The notes under the pieces: model-generated
Seen by the model: the letters and a program-made list of their open reading frames with translations, nothing else
The model's database searches: none
What the model was told of the DNA's origin: nothing
Program-made: the position numbers and the translations under genes
Assembly: GCA_018064385.1 (NCBI GenBank)
Contig: JAGHVI010000053.1
Location: 1 to 5,888 of the forward strand
Direction: 5' to 3'
DNA from: Candidatus Minthenecus merdequi
GTDB taxonomy: Bacteria > Bacteroidota > Bacteroidia > Bacteroidales > Paludibacteraceae
Length of the DNA: 5,888 nucleotides
Shown: positions 1 to 5,860 of the stretch, in pieces
Layout of the letters: the number at the start of each line of letters is the position of its first letter
Position numbering within the stretch: position 1 is the first letter of the stretch

Positions 1-36
1 TGTGACCGACTGACAAGCAGCAAGATGCAAAAATAA
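1..36 (+). CDS. Possible C-terminal tail of an upstream gene (partial)
   Basis: Frame 1 is open from the window edge to a TAA at 34-36 and reads CDRLTSSKMQK. The other two forward frames stop within the first 14 bases, so if a + strand gene enters from the left it must end here. The peptide is too short to assign a family. In Bacteroidetes the gene before the EnvC-like one is often a DUF4292 lipoprotein (family knowledge), which would fit the position but is not shown by these 11 residues. No promoter box is seen between here and the EnvC gene, which is weakly consistent with read-through from an upstream gene. Confidence 0.2.
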   Translation, partial: CDRLTSSKMQK

Positions 37-80
37 ACTCAAAAGCGTCCAACAATGAACCATCCGCCTTGTAACTTAAA

Positions 81-104
81 AACATAATTAATAGAACCAC
101 CCTA
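81..104 (+). repeat. 24-nt repeat, 5' copy, in the leader of the EnvC gene
   Basis: The 24 bases at 81-104 (core TAATTAATAGAACCACCCT) are an exact reverse complement of 2314-2337 and a 22/23 direct match to 2358-2380, the right arm of the palindrome after trxB; the single difference is A84 versus C2361. The copy ends 7 nt before the ATG at 112, so it occupies the place where the ribosome would dock. It lacks the inner TTGAGACGATTT module of the 3' copy. What it does is unknown; a dispersed REP/MITE-like repeat, a protein-binding operator or an RNA pairing element are all possible. Confidence 0.85.
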
Positions 105-111
105 AAATAAA

Positions 112-1347
112 ATGAAATACAAACTGTTGATACTCTTGCTGCTTTCCGTTGCTTTCGCAACAGCTCAAACCCGCCAGCAATTAGAACAAAAGAAAAAGAA
201 GCTCAACCAAGAGATGCAGACAACCTCACGTCTCATCAACGAAACAAAAAAATCACGCAAAGGCACTGAGAATCAATTAGTTCTCACACGTCAGTCCATC
301 CGTCAAGGCCAGGAATACATCGAACTGCTAAATACTGAGATTAACGTGCTAAACCACGACATTGACTCTATTCAATACTCGAGAAATCAGAATCTTCTAC
401 GTCTCGAACAACTTCGTGCTGAATATGCCATAAATGTTCGCCTACTCTATCGTCAATCTCATAGAAATGCTTTCTCTATGCTTCTCTACATAATCTCGGC
501 TGACGATTTTACACAAGGTTTCCGTCGTTTCCGGTACCTGCAGAAACTATCCTCCCGCCGCAGAGCCAAAGCACAGGAAATCAGCGACCTTACCGACTCT
601 CTGACAACACAGCAAAACCTTCTCACCGACACACGCACTCAAAAAGAGGTCTCGATGGACGAACGCGAAAACCAACAACGCATCCTCGAACAACGTCAAC
701 GCGAACAAAACAAACAACTAAATTCACTCAAGAAGAAAGAAAAGGAGTTGACCGCAAAACAAAAAAATCAACGCGCCCAAATTGATAAACTTGATAAAAA
801 AATTCAAGAGGCTATCAATGCTGAAATTGCTCGTCAACAAGCAGCAGCCAAGAAAACAAACCAAGGCAATTCCAATAAAGGTTCTTCAGGTTCTGCCTCT
901 TACGAACTCAGCAAAGAGGAAAAACTCATTGCAGGTAATTTTGCTGCCAACAAGGGTCGTCTTCCTCGACCTGTCGAACGAGGCAATATAACAGGTCATT
1001 TCGGAGTTCAGCCTCACCCATATCTTGAAAAAGTAACAATCAACAATAAAGGCATCTACATCCAATCTCCTTCAGGCACTGAAGCCCGTGCTGTTTTCGA
1101 AGGTGTCGTAACTAAGGTTTTCTCAATCTCTGGGTCAAACCAGTCTGTCATAATTCGCCACGGAAACTACTCTACTGTTTATTCAAATCTCTCATCAGTT
1201 TATGTCAAAGCTGGAGATAAGGTAACCGCACGACAAAAAATAGGCAAAATATTTACCGACACAGAAAATGGCAATAAGACTGAACTATATTTCCTTATGT
1301 ATAAGGACCGAGATATTCTTAACCCAGAATCCTGGCTCGCTCGATAA
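112..1347 (+). CDS. envC: EnvC-like murein hydrolase activator with degenerate LytM (M23) domain
   Basis: The 411-residue protein starts with a signal peptide (MKYKLL, then a Leu-rich core, probable cleavage near ATA-Q at 16-20), followed by a long Lys/Gln/Arg-rich coiled coil (about 20-245), a low-complexity Ser/Gly/Asn linker (about 245-265) and a C-terminal LytM/peptidase M23 fold (about 284-411). This is the EnvC architecture: a periplasmic protein that switches on cell-wall amidases at the division site. The zinc-binding positions of active M23 enzymes are lost: the usual HxGxD motif reads NKGIYI (312-317), HxH reads LYF (392-394), and the position after HGNYSTVYSNL carries no ligand. 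A non-catalytic activator is therefore much more likely than an endopeptidase. Length fits the family. The ATG at 112 is chosen because it directly precedes the signal peptide; an A-rich stretch and no clear Shine-Dalgarno site lie upstream. trxB follows after 36 nt. The EnvC name is by architecture; the amidase partner is not in the window. Confidence 0.88.
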   Translation: MKYKLLILLLLSVAFATAQTRQQLEQKKKKLNQEMQTTSRLINETKKSRKGTENQLVLTRQSIRQGQEYIELLNTEINVLNHDIDSIQYSRNQNLLRLEQLRAEYAINVRLLYRQSHRNAFSMLLYIISADDFTQGFRRFRYLQKLSSRRRAKAQEISDLTDSLTTQQNLLTDTRTQKEVSMDERENQQRILEQRQREQNKQLNSLKKKEKELTAKQKNQRAQIDKLDKKIQEAINAEIARQQAAAKKTNQGNSNKGSSGSASYELSKEEKLIAGNFAANKGRLPRPVERGNITGHFGVQPHPYLEKVTINNKGIYIQSPSGTEARAVFEGVVTKVFSISGSNQSVIIRHGNYSTVYSNLSSVYVKAGDKVTARQKIGKIFTDTENGNKTELYFLMYKDRDILNPESWLAR

Positions 1348-1383
1348 TATCTTGCCTTGATTGATAATTAACAAAATAATAAT

Positions 1384-2316
1384 ATGGAACATGTTAAAGT
1401 TTTAATAGTAGGTTCTGGTCCTGCTGGTTACACTGCCGCCATCTACACCTCGCGCGCTGGTCTCAATCCTGTCCTCTACGAAGGAATGCTTTCTGGCGGA
1501 CAACTCACACAAACCACCGAAATAGAGAATTTTCCTGGCTATCCAGATGGCGTTGACGCCAATCAGATGATGATGGAAATACGTCAACAAGCTGAACGTT
1601 TTGGTACTGACATTCGCACTGGTGTTGTTACAAAAGTCAATTTCAGTAAGAACCCTAAAATCATCACTATTGATGAATCTACTGAAATCGAAGCAGATAC
1701 AGTAATCATCGCAACTGGTGCTTCTGCCAAATATCTCGGACTTGACGATGAAAAAAAATATATGGGCATTGGCGTATCAGCTTGCGCTACCTGCGATGGT
1801 TTCTTCTACCGCAAAAAAGACGTTGCCGTTGTCGGTGGTGGCGATACTGCTTGCGAAGAGGCTACCTACCTTGCCGGCCTCTGCAATAAGGTCTATCTGA
1901 TTGTCCGCAAACCTTTCCTCCGTGCAACTCAGGTTATGCAGGAACGTGTGTTGAATAACCCTAAAATCGAAGTCCTTTTTGAGCATAACACACTCGGACT
2001 TTTTGGCGAGAATGGCGTTGAAGGTGCACACCTTGTCTATCGCAAAGAACAACCTGACGAACAACTCCACGATATCAAGATTGACGGCTTCTTCCTTGCA
2101 ATAGGACACCACCCTAACAGCGAAGTCTTCAGTAAATATGTCCAAACAGATGCCGAAGGATATATCATCACCGACCCTTATCGCCCCACAACCAACGTTC
2201 CTGGCGTCTTTGCTGCAGGCGATGTTGCCGACCCTCTCTACCGTCAGGCTATCGTTGCTGCTGGTTCAGGCTGCAAAGCAGCTATGGAAGCAGAAAAATA
2301 TCTTAAGAATCTATAG
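1384..2316 (+). CDS. trxB: Thioredoxin-disulfide reductase (NADPH)
   Basis: A 310-residue flavoprotein of normal TrxB length, which passes electrons from NADPH through FAD to thioredoxin in the cytoplasm. Visible motifs in order: the FAD-binding GSGPAGYTAAIYTSRA (10-25), an ATGA segment (110-113), the redox-active CATC (Cys134, Cys137) followed by DG, the second dinucleotide fold GGGDTACEEA (151-160), and the C-terminal FAD motif GVFAAGDV (274-281) with YRQAIVAAGSGCKAA. The NADPH 2'-phosphate loop reads VRKPFLR (174-180) where E. coli TrxB has HRRxxxR: the two basic positions are kept as Arg175 and Lys176, Arg180 is kept, and His is replaced by Val. NADPH use is therefore still expected. No promoter box lies in the 36-nt gap after the EnvC gene, so co-transcription is likely. 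The stop codon TAG overlaps the first two bases of the 66-bp palindrome. Identification is secure. Confidence 0.97.
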   Translation: MEHVKVLIVGSGPAGYTAAIYTSRAGLNPVLYEGMLSGGQLTQTTEIENFPGYPDGVDANQMMMEIRQQAERFGTDIRTGVVTKVNFSKNPKIITIDESTEIEADTVIIATGASAKYLGLDDEKKYMGIGVSACATCDGFFYRKKDVAVVGGGDTACEEATYLAGLCNKVYLIVRKPFLRATQVMQERVLNNPKIEVLFEHNTLGLFGENGVEGAHLVYRKEQPDEQLHDIKIDGFFLAIGHHPNSEVFSKYVQTDAEGYIITDPYRPTTNVPGVFAAGDVADPLYRQAIVAAGSGCKAAMEAEKYLKNL

Positions 2317-2380
2317 GGTGGTTCTATTAATTATGTTGAGACGATTTAAATCGTCTCAACCTAATTAATAGAACCACCCT
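2315..2380. repeat. 66-bp near-perfect spacerless palindrome between convergent genes
   Basis: Two 33-nt arms (2315-2347 and 2348-2380) are mutual reverse complements with one mismatch (T2334 opposite C2361) and no spacer, centred on TTTAAA at 2345-2350. The structure is modular: outer 19-nt arms AGGGTGGTTCTATTAATTA / complement, shared with the copy at 81-104, and an inner perfect 24-nt palindrome with half-site TTGAGACGATTT, not seen elsewhere in the window. It begins inside the trxB stop codon and ends 24 bp before the stop codon of the opposite-strand gene. In RNA from either strand it would fold into a very long hairpin, so it may act as a bidirectional transcript end or 3' stabiliser. 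No U-tract follows on either side, so it is not a textbook intrinsic terminator. Confidence 0.93.
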
Positions 2381-2404
2381 TAACATATCTATGACCCTAC
2401 ATAA

Positions 2405-3706
2405 TTATTTCTTACCGAAATTCCATTTGTGATTGAAATTATACAGAATTACAAGACTCGCCCTATGATTTCCGACCAAATGAGTGTTATCCACCCTGCA
2501 ATCCGACCTCAAATCACCATAATACACACCAGTATATTCATATTCAAGACCAACCTTTAAATCATTAAACATATAAAAAACTATCGCAGAAGTACGAAAC
2601 ATCTGGTCAATATTATTAACCCATTTCGAATATACATGCTCTGACGAAATTGCATTTCTCGCCGTCCCAAAGTTCTTCATATAACCTCCAAAAATAGCAA
2701 ACATAGCATTATGCTTAAGGTTTGTTGTCTTGTACGAAATCTCTGCCCAAGTGTTAGACATCCTTAGTGGCGAATACTCATATTTATACTCGTCACCACC
2801 CGTCACAGCATAACCAGACACCATCAGATGATGTGCCACATTCTCCCCATACATACTCTCAATCTTGAAATTCCAATGTCTATTAAATGCTGTCAGGTAA
2901 GCTTGAGCCGTCCACGAGTCACAATGCTCACCATCAACCTTGTAAGTTTTGTTATCCACCTCTACCTCTGTCCTCGGACGAATGGTCATCCAACTGCCTT
3001 GAACACCTGCCTTTATATGTGATTTGCTATATTCAATACCCAACAACAACTCTGGCACCTCATGCATTTTGCTATATGCATTGCTTTCAGCAGTTATTGT
3101 GGGTGAAGCAAATTGAAACTTCCATAATGCTGCAGCTGTAACTTTCAACTGCGGCAATAGAAAATTGTAACGTATCTGTGGAGTACGACTGTATGGTGCA
3201 AACGGAGCTCCTGTGTTTATTGATACCATATCTGGCAACATATTGTCAGTCATCGGGTGAAATGCCTGACCTGCCATCAAACGATGATGCATCTTTCCAC
3301 CATCATTGCCATAAGTACGTATCCAGTCAACATACGCATTAGCATGTCGTACCTGGAGATGAGCTACGTTTGACGCTGTGAAATCCCCTTCAATTTTACC
3401 GCCAAAACGCACATTCCCTTTATAAATCGGTGACTCGAATGTCAACCCTATTCTTGCTGTAAGCGACAGAAACCTACCTCTCGTTACCTCGTTCAAGTCG
3501 TTGCCTTTAGCATCAAATCTCCTATCTTTCGGCATAATGTAAAACAATTCCTGAGCTATTGCATAGGATTCGCGCGTGTCGTAACTCATATCGTTTTCGA
3601 TGAATCCATACAGACCCAATGTATAAACACTGTCCTCGCTCACTCGCGAAGCAAATGCCGCCAACGGCAACAAGATGATAATCAGTAGTAAAAACAGTTT
3701 TCTCAT
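2405..3706 (-). CDS. Secreted outer-membrane beta-barrel protein, porin-like (function unassigned)
   Basis: The 433-residue protein begins with a strong signal peptide: MRKL, a Leu/Ile-rich core (4-16), and a probable cleavage after AFA at residues 17-19. The mature part is rich in alternating aromatic/polar segments typical of transmembrane beta strands, for example YTLGLYGFIEND (28-39), RFLSLTARIGLTF (78-90), IKAGVQGSWMTI (231-242), NAMFAIFGGYM (333-343) and HRASLVILYNF (414-424). There is a single Cys pair-like set (262, 403) and no lipobox. The opening YGFIENDMSYDTRES resembles the first strand of DcaP-like/trimeric porins common in Bacteroidetes, from memory and unverified. The ATG at 3706 is chosen over an in-frame one 50 codons upstream because it places the signal peptide at the N-terminus, because the -7 box TATCTTTG lies just upstream, and because the longer form would run across the trpS promoter. 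Probably monocistronic, converging on trxB. Substrate unknown. Confidence 0.75.
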   Translation of the reverse strand: MRKLFLLLIIILLPLAAFASRVSEDSVYTLGLYGFIENDMSYDTRESYAIAQELFYIMPKDRRFDAKGNDLNEVTRGRFLSLTARIGLTFESPIYKGNVRFGGKIEGDFTASNVAHLQVRHANAYVDWIRTYGNDGGKMHHRLMAGQAFHPMTDNMLPDMVSINTGAPFAPYSRTPQIRYNFLLPQLKVTAAALWKFQFASPTITAESNAYSKMHEVPELLLGIEYSKSHIKAGVQGSWMTIRPRTEVEVDNKTYKVDGEHCDSWTAQAYLTAFNRHWNFKIESMYGENVAHHLMVSGYAVTGGDEYKYEYSPLRMSNTWAEISYKTTNLKHNAMFAIFGGYMKNFGTARNAISSEHVYSKWVNNIDQMFRTSAIVFYMFNDLKVGLEYEYTGVYYGDLRSDCRVDNTHLVGNHRASLVILYNFNHKWNFGKK

Positions 3707-3724
3707 ATCTTTCGATTTTGTGTG

Positions 3725-3732
3725 CAAAGATA
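3725..3732 (-). promoter_or_regulatory. Bacteroidetes-type -7 box (TATCTTTG) of the outer-membrane protein gene
   Basis: Read on the - strand this is TATCTTTG, an exact match to the TAnnTTTG -7 consensus of Bacteroidetes primary-sigma promoters. It lies 18 nt before the ATG at 3706, which predicts a very short leader of roughly 10-14 nt. No clear TTTG at the -33 position is visible. Confidence 0.7.
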
Positions 3733-3739
3733 CAAAAAA

Positions 3740-3763
3740 ATCCCCTTTTTCACTCCCTTTTTC
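3740..3763. repeat. Tandem 12-nt pyrimidine-rich repeat between divergent promoters
   Basis: ATCCCCTTTTTC (3740-3751) is followed immediately by ACTCCCTTTTTC (3752-3763), identical at 10 of 12 positions. The pair lies between the two divergent -7 boxes, over the expected -33 regions of both. It could be an operator or simply a low-complexity spacer. Confidence 0.5.
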
Positions 3764-3777
3764 TCGAAAAAAATGCG

Positions 3778-3785
3778 TACCTTTG
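3778..3785 (+). promoter_or_regulatory. Bacteroidetes-type -7 box (TACCTTTG) of trpS
   Basis: TACCTTTG matches TAnnTTTG exactly and stands 27 nt before the trpS ATG at 3813, predicting a leader of about 20 nt. This position supports the start at 3813 and excludes the longer in-frame extension that would begin upstream of the promoter. The -33 region is only a T-run (3758-3762), not a clear TTTG. No leader peptide or Trp-codon attenuator can fit in so short a leader. Confidence 0.75.
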
Positions 3786-3812
3786 CATCTCAAAACTTTA
3801 CACGTTAAATTT

Positions 3813-4805
3813 ATGAGCAAAGAGAAAGTTATCAGCGGCATACGCCCCACGGGCAACCTTCACCTTGGCAATTATTACGGAGCTGTACGCAGCTTCATTG
3901 AAATGCAGAACAACTACGATTGTATGTTTTTCATTGCCGACTGGCACTCGCTGACCACCAACCCTCGTCCTGACGATATCCGTCGCTCTGTCCGCACAAT
4001 CTTGACAGAGTACCTTGCCTGCGGTATTAATCCCAAAATTGCTCCTATATATGCACAAAGCGATGTCCCTGAAGTCCTTGAATTGTACCTCTACCTCAAT
4101 ATGAATGCCTATCTTGGCGACCTCGAACGTTGCACAACTTTCAAAGAGAAGGCTCGCAAGCAACCAGACAACGTTAACGCTGGGTTGTTAACCTACCCTA
4201 CCCTTATGGCTGCTGATGTGCTTATTCATCGTGCTACTAAAGTGCCTGTCGGTAAGGATCAGGAACAAAATATGGAGATGATGCGCCGTTACGCTCGCCG
4301 TTTCAACCAAATGTACAACGTCGAGTTCTTCCCCGAACCTGCTAATTTTTCCCTCTCCGACAAAGCCATCAAAATACCAGGTCTTGACGGTTCAGGTAAG
4401 ATGGGCAAATCTGAAGGCAACTGCATATACCTCACAGACGACCCTAAAGTCATCAAAAAGAAGGTTATGAAGGCTGTCACAGATAATGGTCCAACCGAGC
4501 CTAATTCGCCAAAGCCTGATGTAATCCAAAACCTCTATACTTTCCTTGAAATCGTCTCGACACCCGAGACTTACAAATATTTCGATGACAAGTGGAACAA
4601 CTGCGAGCAACAGTTCTATGGCGAACTGAAAAAACAACTTGCTGACGATATAGTTCGTTTCACCGACCCTATCCGTGAGCGTATTCGCGAGATAGAGTCT
4701 GATTCAACTCTTCTTGACCATGTTCTTGCCGAAGGTGCCGAGGCTGCCCGTTCTTCTGCCCGCAACACCCTCACCGAAGTCCGTCACATCATCGGCTTCA
4801 AATAA
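3813..4805 (+). CDS. trpS: Tryptophan--tRNA ligase
   Basis: A 330-residue class Ic aminoacyl-tRNA synthetase of normal bacterial TrpRS length, which charges tRNA-Trp with tryptophan in the cytoplasm. Visible motifs: the opening SGIRPTGNLHLGNYYGA (8-24) with the HIGH-type signature HLGN (17-20); the tryptophan-pocket segment YPTLMAADVLIH (128-139) including the conserved Asp135; the nucleotide-site motif VGKDQEQN (146-153), where many homologues have GEDQ; and the KMSKS-type loop KMGKS (196-200), preceded by LDGSG. The C-terminal helical part (about 205-330) ends in ARNTLTEVRHIIGF, as in the family. The ATG at 3813 is chosen because SGIRPTG normally lies within about 10 residues of the N-terminus and a -7 box sits 27 nt upstream. 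It is divergent from the outer-membrane protein gene and followed after 27 nt by the transporter gene, which may share its transcript. Identification is secure. Confidence 0.97.
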   Translation: MSKEKVISGIRPTGNLHLGNYYGAVRSFIEMQNNYDCMFFIADWHSLTTNPRPDDIRRSVRTILTEYLACGINPKIAPIYAQSDVPEVLELYLYLNMNAYLGDLERCTTFKEKARKQPDNVNAGLLTYPTLMAADVLIHRATKVPVGKDQEQNMEMMRRYARRFNQMYNVEFFPEPANFSLSDKAIKIPGLDGSGKMGKSEGNCIYLTDDPKVIKKKVMKAVTDNGPTEPNSPKPDVIQNLYTFLEIVSTPETYKYFDDKWNNCEQQFYGELKKQLADDIVRFTDPIRERIREIESDSTLLDHVLAEGAEAARSSARNTLTEVRHIIGFK

Positions 4806-4809
4806 TCTC

Positions 4810-4824
4810 CAAAGACGCTCTTTG
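4810..4824 (+). other. Small hairpin in the trpS-transporter gap
   Basis: CAAAGA CGC TCTTTG is a perfect 6-bp stem with a 3-nt loop, lying 5 nt after the trpS stop and 8 nt before the next ATG. There is no T-tract after it, so it is unlikely to terminate transcription; it could mark an RNA-processing point or modulate translation of the downstream gene. A stem this short may also be chance. Confidence 0.4.
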
Positions 4825-4832
4825 CTAAATAT

Positions 4833-5723
4833 ATGACAAAATTTAATAACAAGAGCCTAACACTTGCATATATCGGAATAATCTTTTCCGAACTATTTTG
4901 GGCAGCCTCTTTCATTTTTACAAAAGAAGCATTGTCTCACTACTCTCCTTTCTCGGTGGTGGTTATGCGAATAACAATTGCCACACTAATTCTCTTCTTA
5001 TTCTGCGGAATACGACATGAACTCGACAGACCCACTCGCAAAGAATGGCTTCTCTTCACTATTGCAGGTATCTTCCAACCTTTCATCTATTTCATACTTG
5101 AAGCTTACGGTCTGCAAATAACTCAAAACCCTAACACAGCCTCGCTTGTTCTCGCACTTGGCCCGCTCCTTTCCCCATTCATTGCATGGCTCCTAATACG
5201 CGAACATGTTACAATATATACATTTATAGGTCTCTTCGTATCTACCACAGGTATTGCTATTATTGTCTTAATCGGTCAAAATCTGAATTTTAACCCATTA
5301 GGAGTCACTCTTCTTGGTTTAGCTGCAATAACTACAGTCTTGTATTGTATTTGCCTCCGCAAAATCGATGCGCGTTTCAAACCAGCCACGATTGTATTTT
5401 ATATAGACCTTACTTCTCTAATGTTTTTTATCCCAACATGGCTTATTTTCGACCACTCACGCAACATTATTACACCATCATTCACCCCTTTATTTTCGAT
5501 TTTCATTCTTGCTGTTTTTTGTTCTGTTGTCAGTTACATATTTTTCTGTAATGCTGTCCGCTTTATCGGAGTTGCACGAGCTAACGCTTTCTCCAATCTA
5601 ATTCCTGCACTCACTCCGCTTTGTGTTTGGGCTTTGGATGGCGAGATGATTTCATGGAACGATTATCTCGGCATCTTCATCGTAATCTTAGGTCTCTTCA
5701 TTAGCCAACGCAAATATACATAA
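4833..5723 (+). CDS. DMT-superfamily EamA-type membrane transporter
   Basis: The 296-residue, strongly hydrophobic protein shows about ten membrane segments (roughly 11-30, 39-60, 72-92, 99-121, 128-148, 154-174, 185-205, 219-239, 244-266, 275-291). This is the two-fold EamA repeat layout of drug/metabolite transporters in the inner membrane. Family-like features are the N-terminal ELFWAASFIFTKEAL (20-34) in TM1, VVMRITIATLILF (43-55) in TM2, the YGLQIT...TASLVLALGPLLSPFIAWLL segment in the first half (92-121), and the matching ARANAFSNLIPALTPL in the second half (248-263). Length is normal. Substrate cannot be read from sequence; members export amino acids, nucleotides or drugs, or import various metabolites. 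It starts 27 nt after trpS, so co-transcription is plausible, but no functional link to tryptophan is shown. No Shine-Dalgarno site is visible. The TAA stop overlaps the first of two 23-nt direct repeats by one base. Confidence 0.88.
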   Translation: MTKFNNKSLTLAYIGIIFSELFWAASFIFTKEALSHYSPFSVVVMRITIATLILFLFCGIRHELDRPTRKEWLLFTIAGIFQPFIYFILEAYGLQITQNPNTASLVLALGPLLSPFIAWLLIREHVTIYTFIGLFVSTTGIAIIVLIGQNLNFNPLGVTLLGLAAITTVLYCICLRKIDARFKPATIVFYIDLTSLMFFIPTWLIFDHSRNIITPSFTPLFSIFILAVFCSVVSYIFFCNAVRFIGVARANAFSNLIPALTPLCVWALDGEMISWNDYLGIFIVILGLFISQRKYT

Positions 5724-5745
5724 CTCAAGTTTCGCTTGTTCAGCC
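5723..5745 (+). repeat. 23-nt direct repeat, copy 1
   Basis: ACTCAAGTTTCGCTTGTTCA followed by GCC, repeated 71 bp downstream with a single difference (T5736 versus A5807). In this copy CAAG (5726-5729) can pair with CTTG (5735-5738) around a TTTCG loop; the T-to-A change in copy 2 breaks that small stem. It begins in the last base of the transporter stop codon. Confidence 0.8.
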
Positions 5746-5793
5746 GCATTCTCATCAATTGCGCCAAGGTCAGCAAATGAGTTCTATAAATTC

Positions 5794-5816
5794 ACTCAAG
5801 TTTCGCATGTTCAGCC
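5794..5816 (+). repeat. 23-nt direct repeat, copy 2
   Basis: It matches 5723-5745 at 22 of 23 positions, at an exact offset of 71 bp. The final CAGCC is also the left arm of the hairpin at 5812-5826, so this copy leads directly into the hairpin cluster, whereas copy 1 is followed by unrelated sequence. Confidence 0.8.
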
Positions 5817-5826
5817 TGGAAGGCTG
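5812..5826 (+). other. Hairpin CAGCCT-GGA-AGGCTG
   Basis: A perfect 6-bp GC-rich stem with a GGA triloop. Its right arm (GGCTGT, 5822-5827) can instead pair perfectly with ACAGCC at 5875-5880, enclosing the larger hairpin at 5836-5860, so two mutually exclusive folds are possible. Confidence 0.6.
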
Positions 5827-5835
5827 TACTATGAG

Positions 5836-5860
5836 CAACCGAGTACGAAGTGCTCGGTTG
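5836..5860 (+). terminator. Strong hairpin after the transporter gene, possible terminator or repeat element
   Basis: CAACCGAGTAC (5836-5846) pairs with GTGCTCGGTTG (5850-5860) in an 11-bp stem with one G-T wobble and a GAA triloop. Only a short T4 run (5868-5871) follows, 7 nt after the stem, so intrinsic termination would be weak. It sits 113 nt after the transporter stop. The compact hairpin plus neighbouring repeats also fits a REP-like dispersed element. Confidence 0.4.

Noticed and set aside
1777..2145. 122-codon frame on the - strand inside trxB
   Set aside because: It lies wholly antisense to a secure trxB, has no signal of its own, and its residues mirror the trxB codons.
81..2380. 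CRISPR or att-site interpretation of the 24-nt repeats
   Set aside because: Copies are 2.2 kb apart and flank ordinary housekeeping genes, with no integrase, tRNA gene or cas gene; spacing is unlike a CRISPR array.
3675..3812. A 46-codon N-terminal extension of the trpS frame starting at ATG 3675
   Set aside because: It would begin upstream of the trpS -7 box (3778-3785), overlap the opposite-strand signal peptide, and push the SGIRPTG motif far from the N-terminus, unlike any normal TrpRS.
3707..3856. A 50-codon N-terminal extension of the outer-membrane protein frame starting at 3856 on the - strand
   Set aside because: It would bury the signal peptide internally, run through the trpS start and promoter, and begin upstream of the gene's own -7 box at 3725-3732.
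3798..4163. 121-codon frame on the - strand over the start of trpS
   Set aside because: It is antisense to trpS and covers its start codon; no promoter or recognisable domain.
4392..4637. 81-codon frame on the - strand inside trpS
   Set aside because: Antisense shadow of conserved trpS codons, including the KMGKS loop; no independent support.
5345..5551. 68-codon + strand frame inside the transporter gene
   Set aside because: Out-of-frame shadow of a T-rich membrane-protein gene; its aromatic-rich composition follows from that base bias.
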